Part shown: positions 13,801 to 25,618 of the stretch, one piece after another | Layout: every line of letters starts with the position of its first letter | How positions within the stretch are numbered: position 1 is the first letter of the stretch | Assembly: GCA_037893245.1 (NCBI GenBank) | Contig: JBAIAA010001524.1 | Coordinates: forward strand, 62,001-126,000 | Source: Crossaster papposus | Lineage: Eukaryota; Echinodermata; Asteroidea; Velatida; Solasteridae | Direction of reading: 5' to 3' | DNA: 64,000 nt | The notes under the pieces: generated by a model | What the model was told of the DNA's origin: nothing | Databases searched by the model: none | The model's input: the letters and a program-made list of their open reading frames with translations, nothing else | Made by a program: the position numbers and the translations under genes

Positions 13801-14092
13801 CCTTTACATATTTCTTATGCACACTTCTTTCCCTTAACATATTTCTTATGCACACTTCTTTCCCTTTACATATTTCTTATGCACACTTCTTTCCCTTTAC
13901 ATATTTCTTATGCACACTTCTTTCCCTTTACATATTTTTTATGCACACTTCTTTCCCTTTACATATTTCTTATGCACACTTCTTTCCCTTTACATATTTC
14001 TTATGCACACTTCTTTCCCTTTACATATTTCTTATGCACACTTTTTTCCCTTTACATATTTCTTATGCACACTTCTTTCCCTTTACATATTT
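10838..14092 (+). repeat. Type B higher-order block 2
   Basis: Type B spacers start at 10838 and 12879, separated by 64 units plus a truncated unit at 11029. The matching interval at 2575 has 74 units plus the same truncated unit, so the copies differ by exactly ten units. A further 38 units lead to the next A spacer. Shared markers include TATCTC near 12162 and 3900, a CATTTCCTT or CTTCCTT unit before a TTTTTTATGC junction (about 12730-12755 and 4780-4805), and the same B spacer after it. Confidence 0.88.
11029..11049 (+). repeat. Truncated 21-bp unit, copy 3
   Basis: It has the same 10-bp loss as at 2766 and 6465 and lies 191 bp after the B spacer at 10838. It differs only in starting CGTATGC rather than CTTATGC. 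Confidence 0.92.
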
Positions 14093-15018
14093 AACTGGAG
14101 GGCTTGTCCCGACATCATGTGTTTATTTCTTATGCACACTTCTTTCCCTTTACATATTTCTTATGCACACTTCTTTCCCTTTACATATTTCTTATGCACA
14201 CTTCTTTCCCTTTACATATTTCTTATGCACACTTCTTTCCCTTTTTTATTTCTTATGCACACTTCTTTCCCTTTACATATTTAACTCGAGGGCTTGTCCC
14301 GACATCATGTGTTTATTTCTTATGCACACTTCTTTCCCTTTACATATTTCTTATGCACACTTCTTTCCCTTTACATATTTCTTATGCACACTTCTTTCCC
14401 TTTACATATTTCGTATGCACACTTCTTTCCCTTTACATATTTCTTATGCACACTTCTTTCCTTTTACATATTTCTTATGCACACTTCTTTCCCTTTACAT
14501 ATTTCTTATGCACACTTCTTTCCCTTTACATATTTCTTATGCACACTTCTTTCCCTTTACATATTTCTTATGCACACTTCTTTCCCTTTACATATTTCTT
14601 ATGCACACTTCTTTCCCTTTACATATTTCTTATGCACACTTCTTTCCCTTTACATATTTCTTATGCACACTTCTTTCCCTTTACATATTTCTTATGCACA
14701 CTTCTTTCCCTTTACATATTTCTTATGCACACTTCTTTCCCTTTACATATTTCTTATGCACACTTCTTTCCCTTTACATATTTCTTATGCACACTTCTTT
14801 CCCTTTACATATTTCTTATGCACACTTCTTTCCCTTTACATATTTCGTATGCACACTTCTTTCCCTTTACATATTTCTTATGCACACTTCTTTCCCTTTA
14901 CATATTTCTTATGCACACTTCTTTCCCTTTACATATTTATTATGCACACTTCTTTCCCTTTACATATTTCTTATGCACACTTCTTTCCCTTTACATATTT
15001 CTTATGCACACTTCTTTT
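14093..15018 (+). repeat. Type A spacer pair (190-bp module, copy 4)
   Basis: Two type A spacers start at 14093 and 14283, five units apart (one of them 1 bp short, ending TTTTTTATTT). The same 190-bp A-to-A module occurs at 1637-1827, 7425-7615 and 9993-10183. The first spacer has CTGGAG in place of CTCGAG, so its XhoI palindrome is lost. Further units with small changes follow, ending in a 1-bp insertion (CTTCTTTTCCC) near 15012. Confidence 0.88.
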
Positions 15019-18000
15019 CCCTTTACATATTTCTTATGCACACTTCTTTCCCTTTACATATTTCTTATGCACACTTCTTTCCCTTTACATATTTCTTATG
15101 CACACTTCTTTCCCTTTACATATTTCTTATGCACACTTCTTTCCCTTTACATATTTCTTATGCACACTTCTTTCCCTTTACATATTTCTTATGCACACTT
15201 CTTTCCCTTTACATATTTCTTATGCACACTTCTTTCCCTTTACATATTTCTTATGCACACTTCTTTCCCTTTACATATTTCTTATGCACACTTCTTTCCC
15301 TTTACATATTTCTTATGCACACTTCTTTCCCTTTACATATTTCTTATGCACACTTCTTTCCCTTTACATATTTCTTATGCACACTTCTTTCCCTTTACAT
15401 ATTTCTTATGCACACTTCTTTCCCTTTACATATTTCTTATGCACACTTCTTTCCCTTTACATATTTCTTATGCACACTTCTTTCCCTTTACATATTTCTT
15501 ATGCACACTTCTTTCCCTTTACATATTTCTTATGCACACTTCTTTCCCTTTACATATTTCTTATGCACACTTCTTTCCCTTTACATATTTCTTATGCACA
15601 CTTCTTTCCCTTTACATATTTCTTATGCACACTTCTTTCCCTTTACATATTTCTTATGCACACTTCTTTCCCTTTACATATTTCTTATGCACACTTCTTT
15701 CCCTTTACATATTTCTTATGCACACTTCTTTCCCTTTACATATTTCTTATGCACACTTCTTTCCCTTTACATATTTCTTATGCACACTTCTTTCCCTTTA
15801 CATATTTCTTATGCACACTTCTTTCCCTTTACATATTTCTTATGCACACTTCTTTCCCTTTACATATTTCTTATGCACACTTCTTTCCCTTTACATATTT
15901 CTTATGCACACTTCTTTCCCTTTACATATTTCTTATGCACACTTCTTTCCCTTTACATATTTCTTATGCACACTTCTTTCCCTTTACATATTTCTTATGC
16001 ACACTTCTTTCCCTTTACATATTTCTTATGCACACTTCTTTCCCTTTACATATTTCTTATGCACACTTCTTTCCCTTTACATATTTCTTATGCACACTTC
16101 TTTCCCTTTACATATTTCTTATGCACACTTCTTTCCCTTTACATATTTCTTATGCACACTTCTTTCCCTTTACATATTTCTTATGCACACTTCTTTCCCT
16201 TTACATATTTCTTATGCACACTTCTTTCCCTTTACATATTTCTTATGCACACTTCTTTCCCTTTACATATTTCTTATGCACACTTCTTTCCCTTTACATA
16301 TTTCTTATGCACACTTCTTTCCCTTTACATATTTCTTATGCACACTTCTTTCCCTTTACATATTTCTTATGCACACTTCTTTCCCTTTACATATTTCTTA
16401 TGCACACTTCTTTCCCTTTACATATTTCTTATGCACACTTCTTTCCCTTTACATATTTCTTATGCACACTTCTTTCCCTTTACATATTTCTTATGCACAC
16501 TTCTTTCCCTTTACATATTTCTTATGCACACTTCTTTCCCTTTACATATTTCTTATGCACACTTCTTTCCCTTTACATATTTCTTATGCACACTTCTTTC
16601 CCTTTACATATTTCTTATGCACACTTCTTTCCCTTTACATATTTCTTATGCACACTTCTTTCCCTTTACATATTTCTTATGCACACTTCTTTCCCTTTAC
16701 ATATTTCTTATGCACACTTCTTTCCCTTTACATATTTCTTATGCACACTTCTTTCCCTTTACATATTTCTTATGCACACTTCTTTCCCTTTACATATTTC
16801 TTATGCACACTTCTTTCCCTTTACATATTTCTTATGCACACTTCTTTCCCTTTACATATTTCTTATGCACACTTCTTTCCCTTTACATATTTCTTATGCA
16901 CACTTCTTTCCCTTTACATATTTCTTATGCACACTTCTTTCCCTTTACATATTTCTTATGCACACTTCTTTCCCTTTACATATTTCTTATGCACACTTCT
17001 TTCCCTTTACATATTTCTTATGCACACTTCTTTCCCTTTACATATTTCTTATGCACACTTCTTTCCCTTTACATATTTCTTATGCACACTTCTTTCCCTT
17101 TACATATTTCTTATGCACACTTCTTTCCCTTTACATATTTCTTATGCACACTTCTTTCCCTTTACATATTTCTTATGCACACTTCTTTCCCTTTACATAT
17201 TTCTTATGCACACTTCTTTCCCTTTACATATTTCTTATGCACACTTCTTTCCCTTTACATATTTCTTATGCACACTTCTTTCCCTTTACATATTTCTTAT
17301 GCACACTTCTTTCCCTTTACATATTTCTTATGCACACTTCTTTCCCTTTACATATTTCTTATGCACACTTCTTTCCCTTTACATATTTCTTATGCACACT
17401 TCTTTCCCTTTACATATTTCTTATGCACACTTCTTTCCCTTTACATATTTCTTATGCACACTTCTTTCCCTTTACATATTTCTTATGCACACTTCTTTCC
17501 CTTTACATATTTCTTATGCACACTTCTTTCCCTTTACATATTTCTTATGCACACTTCTTTCCCTTTACATATTTCTTATGCACACTTCTTTCCCTTTACA
17601 TATTTCTTATGCACACTTCTTTCCCTTTACATATTTCTTATGCACACTTCTTTCCCTTTACATATTTCTTATGCACACTTCTTTCCCTTTACATATTTCT
17701 TATGCACACTTCTTTCCCTTTACATATTTCTTATGCACACTTCTTTCCCTTTACATATTTCTTATGCACACTTCTTTCCCTTTACATATTTCTTATGCAC
17801 ACTTCTTTCCCTTTACATATTTCTTATGCACACTTCTTTCCCTTTACATATTTCTTATGCACACTTCTTTCCCTTTACATATTTCTTATGCACACTTCTT
17901 TCCCTTTACATATTTCTTATGCACACTTCTTTCCCTTTACATATTTCTTATGCACACTTCTTTCCCTTTACATATTTCTTATGCACACTTCTTTCCCTTT

Positions 18001-18225
18001 ACATATTTCTTATGCACACTTCTTTCCCTTTACATATTTCTTATGCACACTTCTTTCCCTTTACATATTTCTTATGCACACTTCTTTCCCTTTACATATT
18101 TCTTATGCACACTTCTTTCCCTTTACATATTTCTTATGCACACTTCTTTCCCTTTACATATTTCTTATGCACACTTCTTTCCCTTTACATATTTCTTATG
18201 CACACTTCTTTCCCTTTACATATTT
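15019..18225 (+). repeat. Invariant run of about 103 canonical units
   Basis: About 3.2 kb of 31-bp units show no substitution, indel or spacer that I could find. The rest of the array usually shows a variant every few hundred bases. The run ends abruptly at the degraded stretch beginning near 18226. Either this is very recent amplification of one unit, or the assembler or basecaller filled a region with consensus. Confidence 0.9.
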
Positions 18226-20160
18226 CTCATAATATCTTATGCACTCTTTCCTTTCCCTATTTTTATGCAATATTTTCCCTTTAATATGCACAATACTTCT
18301 CCCCTTTACATATTTCTTATGCACACTTTTTCCCTTTACATATTTCTTATGCACACTTCTTTCCCTTTACATATTTCTTATGCACACTTCTTTCCCTTTA
18401 CATATTTCTTATGCACACTTCTTCCCTTTACATATTTCTTATGCACACTTCTTTCCCTTTACATATTTCTTATGCACACTTCTTTCCCTTTACATATTTC
18501 TTATGCACACTTCTTTCCCTTTACATATTTCTTATGCACACTTCTTTCCCTTTACATATTTCTTATGCACACTTCTTTCCCTTTACATATTTCTTATGCA
18601 CACTTCTTTCCCTTTACATATTTCTTATGCACACTTCTTTCCCTTTACATATTTCTTATGCACACTTCCTTTCCCTTTACATATTTCTTATGCACACTTC
18701 TTTCCCTTTACATATTTCTTATGCACACTTCTTTCCCTTTACATATTTCTTATGCACACTTCTTTCCCTTTACATATTTCTTATGCACACTTCTTTCCCT
18801 TTACATATTTCTTATGCACACTTCTTTCCCTTTACATATTTCCTATGCACACTTCTTCCCTTTACATATTTCTTATGCACACTTCTTTCCCTTTACATAT
18901 TTCTTATGCACACTTCTTTCCCTTTACATATTTCTTATGCACACTTCTTTCCTTTACATATTTCCTTATGCACACTTCTTTCCCTTTACATATTTCTTAT
19001 GCACACTTCTTTCCCTTTACATATTTCTTATGCACACTTCTTTCCCTTTACATATTTCTTATGCACACTTCTTTCCCTTTACATATTTCTTATGCACACT
19101 TCTTTCCCTTTACATATTTCTTATGCACACTTCTTTCCCTTTACATATTTCTTATGCACACTTCTTTCCCTTTACATATTTCTTATGCACACTTCTTTCC
19201 CTTTACATATTTCTTATGCACACTTCCTTTCCCTTTACATATTTCTTATGCACACTTCTTTCCCTTTACATATTCTTATGCACACTTCTTCCCTTTACAT
19301 ATTTCTTATGCACACTTCTTTCCCTTTACATATTTCTTATGCAACACTTCTTTCCCTTTACATATTTCTTATGCACTCTTCTTTCCCTTTACATATTTCT
19401 TATGCACACTTCTTTCCCTTTACATATTTCGTATGCACACTTCTTTCCCTTTACATATTTCTTATGCACACTTCTTTTCCCTTTACATATTTCTTATGCA
19501 CACTTCTTTCCCTTTACATATTTCTTATGCACACTTCTTTCCCTTTACATATTTCTTATGCACACTTCTTTCCCGTTACATATTTCTTATGCACACTTCT
19601 TTCCCTTTACATATTTCTTATGCACACTTCTTTCCCTTTACATATTTCTTATGCACACTTTCTTTTCCCTTTACATATTTCTTATGCACACTTCTTTCCC
19701 TTTACATATTTCTTATGCACACTTCTTTCCCTTTACATATTTCTTATGCACACTTCTTTCCCTTTACATATTTCTTATGCACACTTCTTTCCCTTTACAT
19801 ATTTCTTATGCACACTTCTTTCCCTTTACATATTTCTTATGCACACTTCTTTCCCTTTACATATTTCTTATGCACACTTCTTTCCCTTTACATATTTTCT
19901 TATGCACACTTCTTTCCCTTTACATATTTCTTATGCACACTTCTTCCCTTTACATATTTCTTATGCACACTTCTTTCCCTTTACATATTTCTTATGCACA
20001 CTTCTTTCCCTTTACATATTTCTTATGCACACTTCTTTCCCTTTACATATTTCTTATGCACACTTCTTTCCCTTTACATATTTCTTATGCACACTTCTTC
20101 CCTTACATATTTAACTCGAGGCTTGTTCCCACATCATGTGTTATTTCTTATGCACACTTC
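18226..20160 (+). repeat. Degraded, indel-rich stretch of the array
   Basis: The 31-bp periodicity continues but is eroded. Bases 18226-18310 are strongly scrambled, with forms such as CTCATAATATC and TTTTTATGCAATA. From there to about 20150 there are close to 18 one-base gains or losses, mostly in homopolymers (CTTCCC, CTTCCTTTCC, CTTCTTTTCC, GCAACAC). The spacer at 20113 is also missing two bases. Elsewhere in 62 kb such indels are rare. The clustering of homopolymer-length changes looks like poorly polished sequence or a contig join, although a real decayed segment is possible. Confidence 0.85.
20113..20146 (+). repeat. Type B spacer with two missing bases
   Basis: It matches type B but is 34 bp: one G is missing after CTCGAG and one T is missing in the terminal TTTATTT. 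It lies at the end of the indel-rich stretch. The next spacer is exactly 47 units away, as in the copies at 25619 and 30005. Confidence 0.9.
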
Positions 20161-23100
20161 TTTCCCTTTACATATTTCTTATGCACACTTCTTTCCCTTT
20201 ACATATTTCTTATGCACACTTCTTTCCCTTTACATATTTCTTATGCACACTTCTTTCCCTTTACATATTTCTTATGCACACTTCTTTCCCTTTACATATT
20301 TCTTATGCACACTTCTTTCCCTTTACATATTTCTTATGCACACTTCTTTCCCTTTACATATTTCTTATGCACACTTCTTTCCCTTTACATATTTCTTATG
20401 CACACTTATTTCCCTTTACATATTTATTATGCACAATTCTTTCCCTTTACATATTTCTTATGCACACTTCTTTCCCTTTACATATTTCTTATGCACACTT
20501 CTTTCCCTTTACATATTTCTTATGCACACTTCTTTCCCTTTACATATTTCTTATGCACACTTCTTTCCCTTTACATATTTCTTATGCACACTTCTTTCCC
20601 TTTACATATTTCTTATGCACACTTCTTTCCCTTTACATATTTCTTATGCACACTTCTTTCCCTTTACATATTTCTTATGCACACTTCTTTCCCTTTACAT
20701 ATTTCTTATGCACACTTCTTTCCCTTTACATATTTCATATGCACACTTCTTTCCCTTTACATATTTCTTATGCACACTTCTTTCCCTTTACATATTTCTT
20801 ATGCACACTTCTTTCCCTTTACATATTTCTTATGCACACTTCTTTCCCTTTACATATTTCCTATGCACACTTCTTTCCCTTTACATATTTCTTATGCACA
20901 CTTCTTTCCCTTTACATATTTCTTATGCACACTCCTTTCCCTTTACATATTTCTTATGCACACTTCTTTCCCTTTACATATTTCTTATGCACACTTCTTT
21001 CCCTTTACATATTTCTTATGCACACTTCTTTCCCTTTACATATTTCTTATGCACACTTCTTTCCCTTTACATATTTCTTATGCACACTTCTTTCCCTTTA
21101 CATATTTCTTATGCACACTTCTTTCCCTTTACATATTTCTTATGCACACTTCTTTCCCTTTACATATTTATTATGCACACTTCTTTCCCTTTACATATTT
21201 ATTATGCACACTTCTTTCCCTTTACATATTTCTTATGCACACTTCTTTCCCTTTACATATTTATTATGCACACTTCTTTCCCTTTACATATTTCTTATGC
21301 ACACTTCTGTCCCTTTACATATTTCTTATGCACACTTCTTTCCCTTTACATATTTCTTATGCACACTTCTTTCCCTTTACATATTTCTTATGCACACTTC
21401 TTTCCCTTTACATATTTCTTATGCACACTTCTTTCCCTTTACATATTTCTTATGCACACTTCTTTCCCTTTACATATTTCTTATGCACACTTCTTTCCCT
21501 TTACATATTTCTTATGCACACTTCTTTCCCTTTACATATTTCTTATGCACACTTCTTTCCCTTCACATATTTCTTATGCACACTTCTTTCCCTTTACATA
21601 TTTAACTCGAGGGCTTGTTCCCACATCATGTGTTTATTTCTTATGCACACTTCTTTCCCTTTACATATTTCTTATGCACACTTCTTTCCCTTTACATATT
21701 TCTTATGCACACTTCTTTCCCTTTACATATTTCTTATGCACACTTCTTTCCCTTTACATATTTCTTATGCACACTTCTTTCCCTTTACATATTTCTTATG
21801 CACACTTCTTTCCCTTTACATATTTCTTATGCACACTTCTTTCCCATTACATATTTCTTATGCACACTTCTTTCCCTTTACATATTTCTTATGCACACTT
21901 CTTTCCCTTTACATATTTCTTATGCACACTTCTTTCCCTTTACATATTTCTTATGCACACTTCTTTCCCTTTACATATTTCTTATGCACACTTCTTTCCC
22001 TTTACATATTTCTTATGCACACTTCTTTCCCTTTACATATTTCTTATGCACACTTCTTTCCCTTTACATATTTCTTATGTACACTTCTTTCCCTTTACAT
22101 ATTTCTTATGCACAGTTCTTTCCCTTTACATATTTCTTATGCACACTTCTTTCCCTTTACATATTTCTTATGCACACTTCTTTCCCTTTACATATTTCCT
22201 ATGCACACTTCTTTCCCTTTACATATTTCTTATGCACACTTCTTTCCCTTTACATATTTCTTATGCACACTCCTTTCCCTTTACATATTTCTTATGCACA
22301 CTTCTTTCCCTTTACATATTTCTTATGCACACTTCTTTCCCTTTACATATTTCTTATGCACACTTCTTTCCCTTTACATATTTCTTATGCACACTTCTTT
22401 CCCTTTACATATTTCTTATGCACACTTCTTTCCCTTTACATATTTCTTATGCACACTTCTTTCCCTTTACATATTTCTTATGCACACTTCTTTCCCTTTA
22501 CATATTTCTTATACACACTTCTTTCCCTTTACATATTTATTATGCACACTTCTTTCCCTTTACATATTTATTATGCACACTTCTTTCCCTTTACATATTT
22601 ATTATGCACACTTCTTTCCCTTTACATATTTCTTATGCACACTTCTTTCCCTTTACATATTTCTTATGCACACTTCTTTCCTTTTACATATTTCTTATGC
22701 ACACTTCTGTCCCTTTACATATTTCTTATGCACACTTCTTTCCCTTTACATATTTCTTATGCACACTTCTTTCCCTTTACATATTTCTTATGCACACTTC
22801 TTTCCCTTTACATATTTCTTATGCACACTTCTTTCCCTTTACATATTTCTTATGCACACTTCTTTCCCTTTACATATTTCTTATGCACACTTCTTTCCCT
22901 TTACATATTTCTTATGCACACTTCTTTCCCTTTACATATTTCTTATGCACACTTCTTTCCCTTTACATATTTCTTATGCACACTTCTTTCCCTTTACATA
23001 TTTCTTATGCAACACTTCTTTCCCTTTACATATTTCTTATGCACACTTCTTTCCCTTTACATATTTCTTATGCACACTTCTTTCCCTTTACATATTTCTT

Positions 23101-23407
23101 ATGCACACTTCTTTCCCTTTACATATTTCTTATGCACACTTCTTTCCCTTTACATATTTCTTATGCACACTTCTTTCCCTTTACATATTTCTTATGCACA
23201 CTTCTTTCCCTTTACATATTTCTTATGCACACTTCTTTCCCTTTACATATTTCTTATGCACACTTCTTTCCCTTTACATATTTCTTATGCACACTTCTTT
23301 CCCTTTACATATTTCTTATGCACACTTCTTTCCCTTTACATATTTCTTATGCACACTTCTTTCCCTTTACATATTTCTTATGCACACTTCTTTCCCTTTA
23401 CATATTT
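20147..23407 (+). repeat. Type B higher-order repeat, 47-unit and 57-unit copies
   Basis: From the spacer at 20113, 47 units lead to the B spacer at 21604, and 57 units (plus 1 bp at a GCAACAC unit) lead on to 23408. The first copy carries marker variants at fixed distances from the spacer end: CACAATTC at +290, TTTCATATG at +591 and CTTCTGTCCC at +1163. The same three offsets occur after 25619 and 30005, so the three segments are copies. The 21604 copy is related but rearranged, with CCCATTAC, CTTATGTAC and CACAGTTC as private changes. Confidence 0.9.
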
Positions 23408-25618
23408 AACTCGAGGGCTTGTTCCCACATCATGTGTTTATTTCTTATGCACACTTCTTTCCCTTTACATATTTCTTATGCACACTTCTTTCCCTTTACA
23501 TATTTCTTATGCACACTTCTTTCCCTTTACATATTTCTTATGCACACTTCTTTCCCTTTACATATTTCTTATGCACACTTCTTTCCCTTTACATATTTCT
23601 TATGCACACTTCTTTCCCTTTACATATTTCTTATGCACACTTCTTTCCCTTTACATATTTCTTATGCACACTTCTTTCCGTTTACATATTTCTTATGCAC
23701 ACTTCTTTCCCTTTACATATTTCGTATGCACACTTCTTTCCCTTTACATATTTCTTATGCACACTTTTTTCCCTTTACATATTTCTTATGCACACTTCTT
23801 TCCCTTTACATATTTCTTATGCACACTTCTTTCCCTTTACATATTTCTTATGCACACTTCTTTCCCTTTACATATTTCTTATGCACACTTCTTTCCCTTT
23901 ACATATTTCTTATGCACACTTCTTTCCCTTTACATATTTCTTATGCACACTTCTTTCCCTTTACATATTTCTTATGCACACTTCTTTCCCTTTACATATT
24001 TCTTATGCACACTTCTTTCCCTTTACATATTTCTTATGCACACTTCTTTCCCTTTACATATTTCTTATGCACACTTCTTTCCCTTTACATATTTCTTATG
24101 CACACTTCTTTCCCTTTACATATTTAACTCGAGGGCTTGTTCCCACATCATGTGTTTATTTCTTATGCACACTTCTTTCCCTTTACATATTTCTTATGCA
24201 CACTTCTTTCCCTTTACATATTTCTTATGCACACTTCTTTCCCTTTACATATTTCTTATGCACACTTCTTTCCCTTTACATATTTCTTATGCACACTTCT
24301 TTCCCTTTACATATTTCTTATGCACACTTCTTTCCCTTTACATATTTCTTATGCACACTTCTTTCCCTTTACATATTTCTTATGCACACTTCTTTCCGTT
24401 TACATATTTCTTATGCACACTTCTTTCCCTTTACATATTTCGTATGCACACTTCTTTCCCTTTACATATTTCTTATGCACACTTTTTTCCCTTTACATAT
24501 TTCTTATGCACACTTCTTTCCCTTTACATATTTCTTATGCACACTTCTTTCCCTTTACATATTTCTTATGCACACTTCTTTCCCTTTACATATTTCTTAT
24601 GCACACTTCTTTCCCTTTACATATTTCTTATGCACACTTCTTTCCCTTTACATATTTCTTATGCACACTTCTTTCCCTTTACATATTTCTTATGCACACT
24701 TCTTTCCCTTTACATATTTCTTATGCACACTTCTTTCCCTTTACATATTTCTTATGCACACTTCTTTCCCTTTACATATTTCTTATGCACACTTCTTTCC
24801 CTTTACATATTTCTTATGCACACTTCTTTCCCTTTACATATTTCTTATGCACACTTCTTTCCCTTTACATATTTCTTATGCACACTTCTTTCCCTTTACA
24901 TATTTCTTATGCACACTTCTTTCCCTTTACATATTTCTTATGCACACTTCTTTCCCTTTACATATTTCTTATGCACACTTCTTTCCCTTTACATATTTCT
25001 TATGCACACTTCTTTCCCTTTACATATTTCTTATGCACACTTCTTTCCGTTTACATATTTCTTATGCACACTTCTTTCCCTTTACATATTTCGTATGCAC
25101 ACTTCTTTCCCTTTACATATTTCTTATGCACACTTCTTTCCCTTTACATATTTCTTATGCACACTTCTTTCCCTTTACATATTTCTTATGCACACTTCTT
25201 TCCCTTTACATATTTCTTATGCACACTTCTTTCCCTTTACATATTTCTTATGCACACTTCTTTCCCTTTACATATTTCTTATGCACACTTCTTTCCCTTT
25301 ACATATTTCTTATGCACACTTCTTTCCCTTTACATATTTCTTATGCACACTTCTTTCCCTTTACATATTTCTTATGCACACTTCTTTCCCTTTACATATT
25401 TCTTATGCACACTTCTTTCCCTTTACATATTTCTTATGCACACTTCTTTCCCTTTACATATTTCTTATGCACACTTCTTTCCCTTTACATATTTCTTATG
25501 CACACTTCTTTCCCTTTACATATTTCTTATGCACACTTCTTTCCCTTTACATATTTCTTATGCACACTTATTTCCCTTTACATATTTCTTATGCACACTT
25601 CTTTCCCTTTACATATTT
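23408..25618 (+). repeat. 718-bp tandem duplication of a type B segment
   Basis: B spacers start at 23408 and 24126, 22 units apart. After each, the same variants follow in order: TTCCGTTTAC, then TTTCGTATGC two units later, then CACTTTTTTCCC. This supports a tandem duplication of 718 bp. A further 47 units reach the spacer at 25619, with a second TTCCGTTTAC/CGTATGC pair near 25049-25092. Confidence 0.88.

Noticed and set aside
10194-18284. Reading frame of about 2,700 codons resembling a repetitive membrane or surface protein
   Set aside because: Hydrophobicity follows from T- and C-rich codons. It passes through a 103-unit invariant run and ends only at scrambled sequence near 18.23 kb. 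It has no signal for a real start.
14104-23409. Very long + strand reading frame of about 3,100 codons, and dozens of similar ones over the window
   Set aside because: All three forward frames are open at once and read the same 31-residue period. Apparent starts are TTG codons inside spacers and stops are the TAA at spacer starts. There is no codon bias, no domain and no non-repeat sequence.
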